Shown here in pieces: positions 11,621 through 23,047 of a stretch of 64,000 bases of DNA. Source of the DNA: Entrophospora sp. SA101 (Eukaryota > Glomeromycota > Glomeromycetes > Entrophosporales > Entrophosporaceae); the NCBI GenBank assembly GCA_958430865.1, contig CAUDNR010000236.1, positions 30,302 through 94,301 on the forward strand, written 5' to 3'. The translations under genes and the position numbers were made by a program. How positions within the stretch are numbered: position 1 is the first letter of the stretch; each line of letters begins with the position of its first letter. The notes under the pieces were generated by a model. It saw only the letters and a list, made by a program, of their open reading frames with translations, had not been told where the DNA came from and ran no database searches.

Positions 11621-13314
11621 CTATTCTATTATAACAATTTACATTTTTTGTATCATGAGTATATACAATGAATAAATTAAGAAAATAACTAAACATTAAC
11701 AGTGAACAAATCAATTTATATTTGAAGTATTTTTGCTAATTATGTTTAGTAATATTCAGATAGATGAGATTATCTGTATTTTTCTTATATCATAAATATG
11801 ATATTATTTTTTAAAAAAATAAAGAATAACTTATATTTTTTACCACAATTAAGTATTTGTTTGTAGTAAAGTGTTTAACTCATTTTTAAAGCAATTCTTC
11901 ACAAATTCTTTACATCTATTAACTATCTTGCTTTTTTTTTTTTTTTGAAATAATAATATGATAATCAATATATTTACAAATCGCAGTAGAGTCCATATGG
12001 GGTTAATTCAAACAATTCACAATTTAGATTGCAATTCCATTTAAAAAGTTTGTTTTATTTGGATTTGTCATATTATTTTTATTTATACTTTTATATTTTA
12101 TTATTATTTTGTTTTACCATCTTAATTTCTCCATAGTTTAGCATCCAACTATTAGCAAATTTTTTATAAATGTGCTATTCTTAAGCATGTTGAGCATTAT
12201 ACTATTGCTTCAATGACAAATACAGTGCATATTACACCAAATTTTAGTAAACCGGAAATTTACTTTGTAAATAACTATATTTATTAAATACTATTTAATA
12301 ATTAAATTCTTAATTAATACATATCTTCATACTAATAATAAATATTAAATTAAAAATATTTCGAAAGTAATTTTTTAAAAAATATTTGTGTTAAAGTAAT
12401 AAATAAATATTTATTTTAAATACAAATAAATACTAATAAAATATTTAATACTTGATTAATATAACCGTACTTAATAAATATAGGGTGAATGTTGGATCAA
12501 CTTCGTGGAATTAAATTCCATTGGAGTTTTTTTGTTTTCTCCGATTTTTTTTTTTTATTTCTCGTTATAGTGAAAATAAAAAATAAAAAATTGCACATGG
12601 AACCGAGGGCCCACTGTAGCGAGTTCCGACTGTATCCATGTTATTAGATATCATTCTAATGTTACAACTTTATATATCAATTTATTATGCAAAATAATCC
12701 TGGGGTATATGCTATCACTAGACACAATTTTAAAGGAGCACTTGTTACTTTCTTTATTGAAATAAGGGTTAGAAGAACTGTTGAAGTCTCTATACTCCTA
12801 ATTGTCACTACAAAAGGGAACATGATTGGTGCGATCATATAGGAGGAATGAAAGGATGGATTCTACTAGATCTAACACTCAAACTCAATATGCTAGATTA
12901 TTCATTTTATTTTTATAAAATAAAAGTTTCTTGGTATTATTATTACTTGAACGATGTGATTATTTATTTATTTATTTATAAATTTAAGAAAAGGCATATG
13001 TGTTGACTCATAATCAACTTCAAAAACATATAATAGACAAAGGTATGCCACATACAAAGAAAGGATTGAACAATAACAAAAGGTATGTCACATTTTATTT
13101 TATTTTTTGTTGATTCAAGATAAATAAGGTAGCAATTGCATTGGGGGATACAAAGACATTTTGTCACTCTGGTATAAACTTTCATTGTTTTACTATAAAA
13201 AGATTACCATTCACGACATTATCATCTTCGTCCTCTTTTATTTCTTTTTATTAACCCATTCTCGGGTTGCATCTATCATTTTCTTGGTATGATTCATTTT
13301 CTTTGTGGAAGTTT
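11621..13314. other. A+T-rich stretch, no gene seen
   Basis: Contains homopolymer T runs and simple TTTA repeats (about 12962-12980). Short frames lack support. Same in copy 2 at 34636-36329. Confidence 0.45.
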
Positions 13315-13532
13315 ATGATGGTAGATGCAGTAATATTTTTTCCTTTTCTACACAATTCGTGGATTTCAGCCGACATTTTATTAAATGAAAATCCGAGTCC
13401 GGCTCAATCTTTTTATCAAGTAAGTGTTTAAGACTCCCCCACAACTTCCTATCAACAATTAATTTTTTACTTGATTGATTTTTGTTTTAAATTTTCTAGA
13501 CAGGCTCTATTGTATTGATTATTTTATCGTAG
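13315..13532 (+). CDS. possible tiny two-exon gene
   Basis: Two tandem ATG codons at 13315 and 13318 open a 35-codon exon (13315-13419) ending exactly at GTAAGT. An 80-bp intron ends TTTTCTAG, and 10 codons follow to a stop at 13532. The 45-residue product has an aromatic N-terminal half (IFFPFLHNSW) and a hydrophobic end (GSIVLIILS). Phase 0 on both sides. No family recognised; the good splice signals are the only support, so chance is possible. An identical copy lies at 36330-36547. Confidence 0.25.
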
Positions 13533-15003
13533 AGATGAGATTTGTAAGTTTTATGACGAAGCAAAAGGTCAAGAAAGAAATTTGCTTGTAAAAGAAAGAA
13601 AAGCAAGCATTTTTTAAATTTTCTGGCAAATTTTTAATCTGGATTGGTAATGTGTTACTGTATTTGTCAAACACATGTCATACTATAGGCTATCAAACTC
13701 AGAATTGTCTTCAAATAATAAAGAAATTTCAATTCCCTTATGACTAATACGGTAACGATCTACGCGATTCTATTATTATTATAAATTCGCCCGAACTATA
13801 TATGTATATCAATATTAATATTACTAAACATTCCGCGGCTATTATTTTTTATAGACGAGATAGACGAATTCATATTTATGTTTCAAGTTGTTAATACTTA
13901 TTAAAATTGTGACGTAAAAGGATAGAATTTTTGACAATTCAGATTGAAATATTAGGGGTATATAAATAAAAATAAATTTATATAATAATATAGTAATAGT
14001 AATCCTTTAGTGTTCTTAATTTAGTAATGTCGCCTTATTCCAATTGCTGATTCAAATAAAGCATTTTTTATTTCTATTCAAAAGGTCAAAAACAACTCGA
14101 CAAGTCAGGAAAATGCCGATTTTTCTAATATTAATATTAATATCAAATGAAGAGAGAGGGCTTGTTCGCTTGTTGTTTATTCTTATACATGGAATCATCA
14201 TATATTTACTATATGAATAATGCATAATATATATATTGTATGGAAAATGAGATCACGCGCACTAGTTGGCAGGTGATTTAAATGACGTTTATGTTGTACA
14301 AGAAAGGAGTACGTGTACATCATACTGAGTTGTAATGGAGTTTGTTGAATGAAGAAAGGATTTTTTTTCCAAAAAATAATTCCGAGATAGCTCGGAAATG
14401 AGATGAATGAATGGAGTGATTTTCCAGTTATCATTAAAGGTATCACAAACAAAATGAACACAAAATAACAATAAAACACAAAAGTCGAACACAAATTAAT
14501 TTAATCATTTTTTTTATTGGTTATTATTAAAAAAAAATGGCGACATCCAATCGCTAAAAATAAAAATTAATTATTAGTACACTAAATAAAGAATTTCTGT
14601 AAATATTCCATACATATTCCTTTTAAATATTCTATTTAAAAGCATACGATAAAAAAGAATTTTAGAATTCCGGAACATAAACAAAAAATCACGCTCACTA
14701 CCAAATCCATAATAGAACATCCATATAGAACTAATTTTTATAAATAATAATAATTTTGCATGATAAAAAAAATTGTATAAATATAAGTGGAAGAATTTTT
14801 CTGAAAAAAAAAAAAAAATTCTTAATAATAAAAAATATTAAAAAAACTACTTTCTACAAAGAATAAAAGAATTCTAATAGGAATTATTCAAATATTTTTC
14901 TGAACCTCCAAACCTTATTTAAAATAAAATTCAACATAATAATAATATTTATATATTATAATAAATATATTATAAATAAATATATAACACACTATATAAA
15001 AAA
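13533..15003. other. A+T-rich stretch / upstream region of the next gene
   Basis: No coding sequence accepted. Overlapping minus-strand frames at 14198-14494 are Phe/Ile/Tyr-rich and look random. The last 150 bp before 15004 are nearly pure A/T with TATATA stretches that may hold the start site. Confidence 0.4.
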
Positions 15004-15366
15004 ATGTCGGGTTCATCAATAAAGCTCAGTTCATCATCCATTACATCAGATACAGATAATCAACAAACAAATCAAACAAATTCCCAATGGACTCCTGTAG
15101 TTATATTCCCCGAGAATAATGCTATTTGTGAAGAGCCCGAAATGATTGGTGATTGTGTAGACGATGATTTCTCATCGGCCATATTCAATCGTAAATTAGA
15201 ACGTTACAGTAAGTGTCTATTTATATATATATATTATTGGTTATCACAAAAATTTTTAATAATAATAATGTCTAATTGAATAATCAAATTTTTTTTTAAA
15301 TAATTAGAAAAATTACGTGCAATACATGAAAGATCTGGCCGGTTAATCAAAAGAACTTCCGATTAA
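15004..15366 (+). CDS. two-exon small acidic protein, unknown function
   Basis: Exons 15004-15208 and 15308-15366 join in phase 1 across a 99-bp GT..AG intron to give 87 residues. The N-terminal third is Ser/Thr/Gln-rich (SSIKLSSSSITSD, then QQTNQTNSQWTPVV) and probably disordered. The middle has two cysteines and acids (CEEPEMIGDCVDDDF), and the end is basic and helical (RKLERYKKLRAIHERSGRL). The balance of splice signals, composition and stop position supports a real gene. No family recognised. It converges on the P450 gene 440 bp downstream. Confidence 0.6.
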
Positions 15367-15803
15367 AAATAAATTAATTAATAATTTGCAAAAAATATAA
15401 AATAAAAATAGCCAGCCATGCATTCATGCACAACATTAATATTTAATATTAATAATATTAAAGTCATACAATGGAGACATACCGCATACTTTAACCTCTG
15501 ACCTTTTTTTTACTATTACTCTTTAATTTTTCTTTTTAATAAAAAAAATCTTTTGAGCATCTAATTTATATATGATTTTCTTGTATTATAAAATTTAAAA
15601 TATTTTAATTTATTTGTAAATTATTTTTTCTCCTTCATATAAAATAATAAATGAATTTTTTATATACATCTATCTTAAAAAAATATTAAGTAAAATATAA
15701 AATGATATATACTTGTAAAATGTATATAATATATATAATATAAGATGGTAACATATAACATAAAATATAAAATATAAAATTATTGACAAATAAGAGGCGT
15801 TGT

Positions 15804-17524
15804 TTATTCTCTGGCAACAACGTAAACCAATATTTCTCGAGACATAGTAATAGCAAAAGAATTGATTGGTACTCCGGCATTTTCATCTACCAATTTTAAA
15901 TCACTATTTCTATAAATCGAAGCCATCAAACACTTCAGTTCAAGTATCGCCAATCTTCTACCAGGACAAATTCTTAATCCTGCACCAAACATTAAAAATG
16001 AATTCTTGGTAATTTCATTTTCACCATTCAAAAATCTATCTGGATTAAATGTTTCTGGGTCTTTCCAATACTTTGGGTTGCGATGTATTGCCGGTACGTT
16101 CAAATTAAAGTATGTACCAGCCGGCCATTCATATCCTCCTATTTCTTCCTTACGTGTACTGTATCTTGCAACCGTATTAACAATGGGCACCAATCGATCT
16201 ACCTCTTTTATGATTGCATCACAATACTTGAGTTTATTTAAATCATCGTGTGTTATCTCGCGTGTTTTATCGTCACCAAATATGGAATCTATTTCTTCCA
16301 CCATTTTCTTTTTCACGAGTGGATTTTTGGCAAGAAAATATGCAATAACACAAAACAAATTTGCCGTCTATTTTTAATGTTTTTAATTAATTAATTAATT
16401 AATTAAAGCTGCATAATAAAAATATATTTATAAATAAATATCCTTACAGTATCGGTGCCACCCAAAAGTGCATCCAACATATTAGAACCTATTTCCTCGT
16501 CAGTCAATGGTCTGCTTAATCCTTCACCTTCAACAGTTTTAATATGATTAAAATCACGTGCAGTATTGGCAACAAGCATTGACGTTAACATGTCATGACT
16601 TTCTATTGATTGACCCAATGGTGTATTTTCAATTTCTTTTCTACGTTTTTTTACAAATTCATCAATTTTTCCGCTCAAATACACTCTATTATCAACTATT
16701 TTTTTGGATTTGGTTTTTACCATTGGCAAATAATGTCTAATAATACTTGGCACTGCTATAAAAATCGGACCGCCAAGAAAATGAGTTCTAACTCCTTTAA
16801 TAAATCTTTCTGAATCTTCCAAAAGTGCTGATGGATAATCAAGATGTTTGTCGCTGAGTGTATTTAAATAATACGCCATTGAATAGGCTCTTTCGCCTGT
16901 CGTCACCACTGTTATAATATCATGAGTAAATCTATGAACCCAGGCATCGAGATTGATCGCAACCTTATCACCATTTTCGTTTTTTAAAAGTTGCCAATAT
17001 TGTTCCATTTCTTTTAATAATTTGTTTGCCCAATCAAGTGATTTATTATCAAACCCGGGTGATAATATGGCTTGTGTGAAGAATTGTCTATTATATCTCC
17101 ATGATTTTACGTTATAATTCATAATTAATCCTTTGCCAGCTATACCAAGTTCATCAAACCCTTCGGTATAAGGCAATCTAATCAAAAAAGCATTGTTTTT
17201 AGCTGCTGTGCACAATTTATCAACATTTTCCACATCACAAAAAACTATTCTTCTAACTCCCCCAATATACAACTCAAATGTTGCTCCATATCTATGATGC
17301 AATTCAATAAGATATTTTTGTATCCTTCCATTATTCCTATAGAATCCAATCAAATTACCAACAAGTGGGAATGGAAATGGCCCTGGCAATGGATTGATTC
17401 TTGTATAGTACTTGTAATAAAATTGCGTCACGTAAATTATTACGAAAGTTAGAAAAAAAACTAACAAAGAATTAATTAATTTTAATGTTTCCAACGATGA
17501 AAAGATTTTATGATGTAAAGACAT
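15804..17524 (-). CDS. cytochrome P450 monooxygenase, microsomal type
   Basis: Minus strand, exons 17524-16448 and 16367-15804 around an 80-bp phase-0 intron; 546 residues. Residues about 18-35 form a membrane anchor, followed by the proline hinge LPGPFPFPLVGN. The I-helix oxygen-activation motif GGTDTT (355-360) is split by the intron and restored by splicing, which confirms the model. The K-helix ExxR pair is E414/R417, the PERF-like segment is FNPDRF, and the haem loop is FGAGLRICPG with Cys493 as thiolate ligand. All essential residues are present, so it should be an active ER-anchored monooxygenase using a reductase partner; the substrate cannot be told. A perfect 16-bp hairpin and a TATATAAAA box lie upstream. 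A seemingly identical gene lies at 38819-40539. Confidence 0.93.
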
Positions 17525-17659
17525 TTTTTTTAAAATGATTTTTTTTCGATTAATAATTAATTATTACGTGTGTGTGTGTATGTATGATTTTATATTAATT
17601 GAGTTTTTTTATTTTAATGTTAATTTTTTAAAAACGTAAAAGATCCAATTCATTCTTTT

Positions 17660-17671
17660 TATATAAAATTT
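17660..17671 (-). promoter_or_regulatory. TATA-like box of the P450 gene
   Basis: Read on the minus strand the sequence is TATATAAAAAG, about 140 bp upstream of the P450 start codon at 17524. Same at 40675-40686 in copy 2. No mapped start site exists to confirm it. Confidence 0.35.
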
Positions 17672-17705
17672 TTAAAATTTAGATTTGATAACAAAACATT
17701 TGAAT

Positions 17706-17746
17706 CCGAAATTTAACCGAAATCAACTGATTCGGTTAAATTTCGG
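17706..17746. promoter_or_regulatory. perfect 16-bp stem, 9-nt loop hairpin
   Basis: Arms 17706-17721 (CCGAAATTTAACCGAA) and 17731-17746 are exact reverse complements around ATCAACTGA. It lies about 180 bp upstream of the P450 start. It could be an operator-like palindrome, a small fold-back element or a structured RNA. Copy 2 has it at 40721-40761. Confidence 0.6.
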
Positions 17747-18714
17747 TATCTTATTATTATTATCGATCATTTATTTTTGAATTTCACGAATAAATATTAC
17801 CAAAGTCCATATATTAGGAATAATTAAAATGTGTGTGAAAAAAGAATGCGTTCTAGATTAGATGTGGTGTTACATTTCTGTGTCATATGCTGTGCACGGG
17901 GCGTGGACAGCATATCAACAACACAATTCTCGCACCAAAACAATTATTTCTGTACCTTTGTTATTATTGCTTAAGCTTTCTTGGATAATTTGTTTCATTC
18001 CTCGTTGGAATTAAAATTCGTCAAGAAACTATAATCATTTTTAAGATGTTCCGATTTAGAGCGTCATAATATGTTTCCCGAGTGCTTAGATTTTTGGAGC
18101 AATTTCTGATTAAGATTTGGATTCGAATCAATAAGATAGTTTTTGTCAGAAATAACATTGAGACTTGTCAAGTGTAGCCATATATGATCTGTTTAGTAAA
18201 TGGACGAGTGATAAATATTCCAATCAAGACATAAAAATGACACATTAATATTTAATATTAATAAACGCATATATTAATAAATTTCCTGATAGTTTCTCAA
18301 AAGAAAGTTTTTATGTTATTGTTGTAATTAATGCTTGCTCTTCTGCTTCACTTCTAGAATAATGATTCTTTAAGTTATATATTATATCAAATTTAGTCAA
18401 CCGCTACTAAATTAGGAATTTTTATGCTACCGTTAGGGTGATGGAAAGTAAATTATTCTCTAGACATGTGAGTTTGTCACTCATTTTTGTTGTGTAAATC
18501 AATGATCGAGAGATATACTATAATTTTGCTAGCTTTAACAAGACCGTATAATAAATTGTTCTTAACATTAAAACCTGGTGGCTCGAACAATCAAAGAAGT
18601 TGATTATCAAGCCCTTAATATGACTACTATCCATCTGATAAAATAATAATCAGTAATATATAATAATATAATACATGTATATAAATCTCAACATATCTAT
18701 AAATATATATATGA
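17747..18714. other. spacer upstream of the P450 gene
   Basis: No gene seen. At 17884-17914 a second small inverted repeat (ATATGCTGT..ACAGCATAT) encloses a GC-rich loop. Confidence 0.35.
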
Positions 18715-19110
18715 TCACTCACTATAGATTTCACCCACCTCATAACCAAAATCAATTTCATTGACAACAGCTTCTAATTTTGATATTTCATTTATCGAAC
18801 GCATCCTATCGAATATCAATAACGAATATTTACAATGAACATCAGATAGAGTAATTCCTGCATTAATTATCAATGATTCATTCATTGTCTGAATAAAGAT
18901 TTCCAAAGCAATATTGCGGGCTCGCTGCAATATTAATTTACAAGTGTAACAAATGTTATGTTACACATAGATTAAATACTATTGATACTATTATTATTAT
19001 TGTTATATCAGGATAATTTTTTTACCGATTGTTTTTTCATATCCATCTTTTGATAACAAATGTTGAATTTCTTCGTAACCTCTATATTTAATAGTTGTAA
19101 AAAAAAATTT
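18715..19110 (-). CDS. two linked exons of an unidentified protein
   Basis: Minus strand. The last exon, about 18926-18715, begins after TTAATATTGCAG and encodes RARNIALEIFIQTMNESLII, then VHCKYSLLIFDRM, ending GYEVGEIYSE. An exon about 95 bp further upstream (about 19095-19025) encodes YRGYEEIQHLLSKDGYEKTI and ends at a GGTAAAAA donor. The text has normal protein composition, unlike random A/T-rich frames. I do not recognise the family and the 5' end is unclear, so it may be a gene fragment. Identical in copy 2 at 41730-42125. Confidence 0.35.
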
Positions 19111-19179
19111 CAAGCTGCATATTTACCATATAGTTAATTAACCCAAAAATAGAAAATGGTAACAACATTAAAGGACGAG

Positions 19180-19380
19180 CTAGCTATTCATACAATAAAT
19201 AAATTCATCACAAATTGGTTCTACAATAATGGTTGATATATCTAAAACAAGCATGTCTGTTCTAGTGGAATAAATAGACGACAATGTGGGACTTTCTACC
19301 ACGCCATCGGTATAACATCTATGCTTATAAAAAAACTTTTTACGAACATCAAAACATAAATACAACGTTAAAACCTGCTA
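19180..19380 (-). CDS. possible exon of the same unidentified protein
   Basis: Minus-strand frame YLCFDVRKKFFYKHRCYTDG, followed by TRTDMLVLDISTIIVEP and a stop at 19180. It begins near a GCAG 3'-splice-like site. It could be an upstream exon of the fragment at 18715-19110 or an unrelated relic. Copy 2: 42195-42395. Confidence 0.25.
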
Positions 19381-20230
19381 TAAGAAGCTCGAAAGAGAAT
19401 AACAAAAATATCTTGTCGGCGTTTCTTGGTCCCGTGTAAGAAATCTCAACCAGGCAAGTGGAAACTATTTTTTAAGATGATCTACTAAGTTATCAGTTGT
19501 TTGCATTTCATGTATTGAAAAATCAAGTTTCAAAGAAATAAATAAACGTATCAAATTGAAATGGTCCACCAAGTATTCGAGAAGGCATGAATGATAAATT
19601 AACCAGTAAAAAAATTTAAGGCGTCTAGTGATGATTTTATACTCAATTCAGAACGATTTATATTTTTACAGATATATTTTAGTATGGTAAATAAAATTGC
19701 TAAACAGCAACATGATCATCTCAATTTGCGTTCCTTAATTTACGAACTTCCAAACCAAACTTGGAAATTAATTATGATTTTAAGAACATCATATTGAAGA
19801 AATTGTTAATGATATAAGTAATGACAAAAAGAAGACAATCAACCAGAAACAACTCCAGAGCACAGCATCCAATTATTACCTTCTTCTAAATTCAAAAATC
19901 AATGGACATGGAACTAAATCAAAAAACTGGTGACCATTTTAACTGGATCGCTACAATTTCCAACGTTGAACTATCATTGTTGCATATGTAGACGACCAAC
20001 AATATGATTTAGGAAAAGTTATGGCAAAGGGACCAAACAAATATAATCACAAATATAAGGGAAACCAAATATAATAAAACCTAATAGTAGATATTTTTGT
20101 AATAAAACCTAATTTTTTGAACTTGCAGAGCATGCCTCTATATACAACATAACTGATTCATATTTATTCCTTTCATATTAATATTGAAAATACAATTTCC
20201 GTGGTAAAAGAGTAATAGTAAATGAAAATT
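19381..20230. other. stretch with no supported gene
   Basis: Scattered short coding-like pieces without continuity, for example a plus-strand ETTPEHSIQLLPSSKFK near 19850. Nothing firm. Confidence 0.35.
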
Positions 20231-20499
20231 TCATCTACATAATTGAATACCATCGATTATGCGACCAAAGAATCTTGTATAACTCGTTTTGCAAAGTCTG
20301 TGACCAGCTGATAATAAAACCGACAGTGACAATTGAAAATATTACATGTGATGTTGATATTACGTTTAGTCAATTTCCAAAACGAATTGCTATTTTGGCT
20401 CAAGAATTAGGCTTAACCAAAAATGAGGCTTGCTTAATTATTTCTCATAATAATAATATAACATAAATATAAAATATATTAAAAGCTGGGTAAAGTTAA

Positions 20500-20685
20500 T
20501 TAATAATTAATAATTATTATCATGATGTAAACATTAATAATAATTAATTTACATATACTTACTGTATAAAGTATAACGCCTACATCTCTCAGTAAAATCA
20601 ACAACCACAATTGGTATAGCTTAAACTCTACACCTAGGCAAAATAAGTTTTGTTTGTGTGAGGCAATCATCACAAGGGCCGACAT
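20500..20685 (-). pseudogene. unidentified minus-strand exon-like frame
   Basis: ATG-initiated frame MSALVMIASHKQNLFCLGVE reaching a GTAAGT donor after about 41 codons. It lies on the opposite strand, inside the formate-THF ligase remnant, and has no visible second exon. Kept as a weak possibility only. Confidence 0.15.
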
Positions 20686-20743
20686 TTGCTACAAAAAGGA
20701 ATTCACAAGTTATGAATTTAATTTACATTTAACTGGTGACATA

Positions 20744-21312
20744 CACTAGCTGGACAAAAGTATTTGATCACGTATTTACACTAATTAGTAAAAACCCTAC
20801 ATAACAACATTACACGAAATTTATAACATTATGTGCCTAGATTTTGATAATATATATTCGAAATTTCACGTTGCTAGCTCTCATATTCATGCATGTATCA
20901 AATTTAATAAAAATGGTTTTTTTTCATGATTGAAATTTATTAATTTTTCGTTGACTGCGATTCAGATGTTATCACTATTTTTTTTTAATCATTAATTTTC
21001 TAGACACGATAGAAATATGAAATTTCATATATTTATTCTTCAAAACAATATCCCTCATTTATATAAAATTTACAATTTTTTATTAAGTAAATTTTTTAAA
21101 AAATGTGAAAATATAGCAAAATGTTTAAATTTTTTATTTGGGTTTTAGTTTTTTTTATTAATCTTGATATTTGGAAGCTAGCAACATGAAATTTTGAATA
21201 TATAATTATCAAAACCTAGGTGCATAATGTTATAAATTTCGTGTAATGTTGTTATGTAGGTTTTTTATTAATTAGTGTAAATACGTGATCAAATACTTTT
21301 GTCCAGCTAGTG
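20744..21312. mobile_element. 569-bp Tc1/mariner-type MITE with long inverted repeats
   Basis: Terminal inverted repeats of about 130-135 bp start CACTAGCTGGACAAAAGTAT and are flanked on both sides by TA, the Tc1/mariner target duplication (20742-20743 and 21313-21314). The interior has no transposase. Inserted within the formate-THF ligase pseudogene. Copy 2: 43759-44327. Confidence 0.88.
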
Positions 21313-21479
21313 TACATGCTGTAACTGCTGCTAATAATTAATAACTATATTATTATTATAAATATTCAATGTTATTTATTTAATATTGTATATTATTTCT
21401 AGCTAATTTGGATTACCTGTTGTAGTAGAAATCGATCAATTTACGTATGAACAATATTAACAGTTGATTTTTTATACAC

Positions 21480-21502
21480 ACATATATATATATATATATA
21501 AT
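21480..21502. repeat. (AT)n microsatellite
   Basis: About 22 bp of alternating A/T in the intron between two formate-THF ligase pseudogene exons. Also in copy 2 near 44495-44517. Confidence 0.7.
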
Positions 21503-21617
21503 ATTATTTATCATTATTACAAATAATAATTAATAATAGATCAGATACCCAAAACGAGCTTGATTTAATTCGTAAGGTTGAAATAGAAGCGAGTGCCAAA
21601 AATGAATTACCATCAAC

Positions 21618-21790
21618 CAGTGTTGTGACCAGAAACTCTTTTGGCTTCCCGAAACGTTTCGGAAAATGAACTTACACTAAGCAGAAACTAAACCTAAACA
21701 TAAAATACTAACCTAAACTAGTTTCGGGTGGTTTCTGTTAGTTTCTGTTTCTGGTTTTCCCTAAACTCAGAGTTTCGGGTCACGACACTG
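21618..21790. mobile_element. hAT-type MITE, copy 1 (173 bp) with 8-bp TSD
   Basis: Inverted ends CAGTGTTGTGACCAGAAACT and CAGTGTCGTGACCCGAAACT (right end reverse-complemented; 2 mismatches in 20). The flanking direct repeat CCATCAAC at 21610-21617 and 21791-21798 is a perfect 8-bp target duplication, diagnostic of hAT. The interior is CTAAAC-rich and non-coding. It sits inside a formate-THF ligase exon and brings an in-frame stop. Confidence 0.93.
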
Positions 21791-21830
21791 CCATCAACAC
21801 ATTGGTCTTTTGGTGGTAAAGGTGCATTAC

Positions 21831-21984
21831 GGTATACATAACTGTTAGATTGTAATATCCCAAAAGTCTTACCTACAAAGGGAGGAAGGTGTGGCCGCGT
21901 TAAATTAATCAATATATAATAATAATTTTCAAGTCGCGTTCATTCATTATACAGTATTAGCTCTGAGATTTTGTTCGGTGGCTA
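21831..21984. other. short spacer right of the duplicated block
   Basis: Decayed continuation of the formate-THF ligase relic may extend here; no motif is readable. Confidence 0.3.
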
Positions 21985-22215
21985 CTAACTAACTACTTCC
22001 TCACTTTCTGCGTCACGTTGCCAAATTTTCAATAAAATTTTTTCCAAAATGTGAGACATACGTGTAATTAAAAAATACATTTTTGTATAAAGATTAAAGG
22101 ACAAATAGTTTGATGAAAGACAAACTGAACACGAGGCCTGATCAATAACCTTTGTCATATATTGTTTCTTCACCTTACGATCTACAAAAGCTGATCTTTC
22201 TAAATGAGTTGAGAA
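21985..22215 (-). pseudogene. unidentified minus-strand coding fragment
   Basis: Frame with normal protein composition: ERSAFVDRKVKKQYMTKVID, then two close cysteines (ASCSVCLSSNYLSF) and HILEKILLKIWQRDAESEE to a stop at 21985. No family recognised and no upstream exon found. Could be a relic. Confidence 0.25.
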
Positions 22216-22965
22216 TTTCTCTTATATATGGATAGAGGCCTCTTCCATTGTGCCCAGACAATTGGAAGCGTCACTCTCAACTAATACTAATGATTATATT
22301 CATTTAAAAATTTAATGTTCGAATCTTTGATTTTTTCCTAACAAATTAAAATTAGATTTGAATCTGGAAAGTTTGTGTCATGTATTTATTTAAATGTTTG
22401 AATTTATGTCACTGCATATAACAACAATAATAATTAAAATAATTATCTTATTTTCAATAATTGAGCTTGAACCATTCTCTGGCATTGATATCCAAAACTT
22501 TTACTAGGTATTTCAAAGAAAAAATGATAACGAAGGAAAAATGATGACGATGATGCTCTGGATGACTAAACAGTTATTTTAGAGTTATACAATTTTAAAT
22601 AATTACAATTCATTATTTGGAATAATATTACCTGATTTGCAATTTTAAAATAGTTAAAAGACACTTTATTAGTCACAAAAAAAAAAAAAGAGGTTTTGTT
22701 AAAAAAAATTTTTTTTTTTTACTATTAATATGTTTCAGATTCACAAATGCAGATTCTTTTTATTACTATTGCTCAGCCAAATTTGAAAGGATCATTTTAC
22801 CATTATTTTCAATTTTCAACAAGCAATTTCCAATTTATAATATTCTTAATAAACCACCTATCATTTTGGCCATTCTAATAAAATTTTGGTTATAATTTCG
22901 GCAACTAATAAGATTAATTTTGACCATTATGAAAAAACTATTTCGGCGCTTCGGATTCGGCAATA
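22216..22965. other. stretch with no gene seen
   Basis: Homopolymer A and T runs around 22676-22720; no coding motif. Confidence 0.4.
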
Positions 22966-22966
22966 A

Positions 22967-22967
<1 letters not shown>

Positions 22968-23047
<80 letters not shown>
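22968..23047. repeat. (ATT)n microsatellite, about 80 bp
   Basis: About 26 uninterrupted trinucleotide units. Confidence 0.95.

Larger units (their letters stand above)
11237..21704. repeat. block A copy 1 (direct duplication, 10,468 bp)
   Basis: Matches 34252-44719 at a constant offset of 23,015 bp. Every reading frame I compared translates identically and lies at the same offset, so there are no net indels, and the many lines compared by eye are identical. Both copies begin at the first base after a 10-N gap. The match ends inside a hAT MITE, where copy 2 carries an extra 12-bp unit. Confidence 0.9.
20275..21830 (+). pseudogene. formate-tetrahydrofolate ligase (C1-THF synthase) pseudogene, split by two transposons
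   Basis: Three pieces in order. 20311-20466 encodes DVDITFSQFPKRIAILAQEL followed by GLTKNEA, the start of the 10-formyl-THF synthetase domain. An exon 21403-21444 encodes FGLPVVVEIDQFT and splices in phase, rebuilding a Thr codon, to 21540-21617 (SDTQNELDLIRKVEIEA and NELPS). After an 8-bp target repeat the coding sense resumes as HWSFGGKGAL. This order matches the conserved FG(V/L)PVVV..DT..E...IRK..IEA..HW..GGKGA region of the enzyme that makes 10-formyl-THF. A stop precedes FGLP, most of the domain is missing, a mariner-type element (20744-21312) sits between pieces, and a hAT MITE interrupts the last exon. Copy 2 has the same pieces up to its MITE. Confidence 0.75.

Noticed and set aside
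14198..14494. Two overlapping hydrophobic minus-strand frames (also 37213-37509)
   Set aside because: Random-looking Phe/Ile/Tyr composition and no start or splice support.
16006..16377. 123-codon plus-strand frame inside the P450 second exon (and 39021-39392)
   Set aside because: Antisense of the P450, whose motifs are intact.
22968..23047. CRISPR-like or other structured array
   Set aside because: A plain ATT microsatellite; no spacer-repeat structure exists anywhere in the window.
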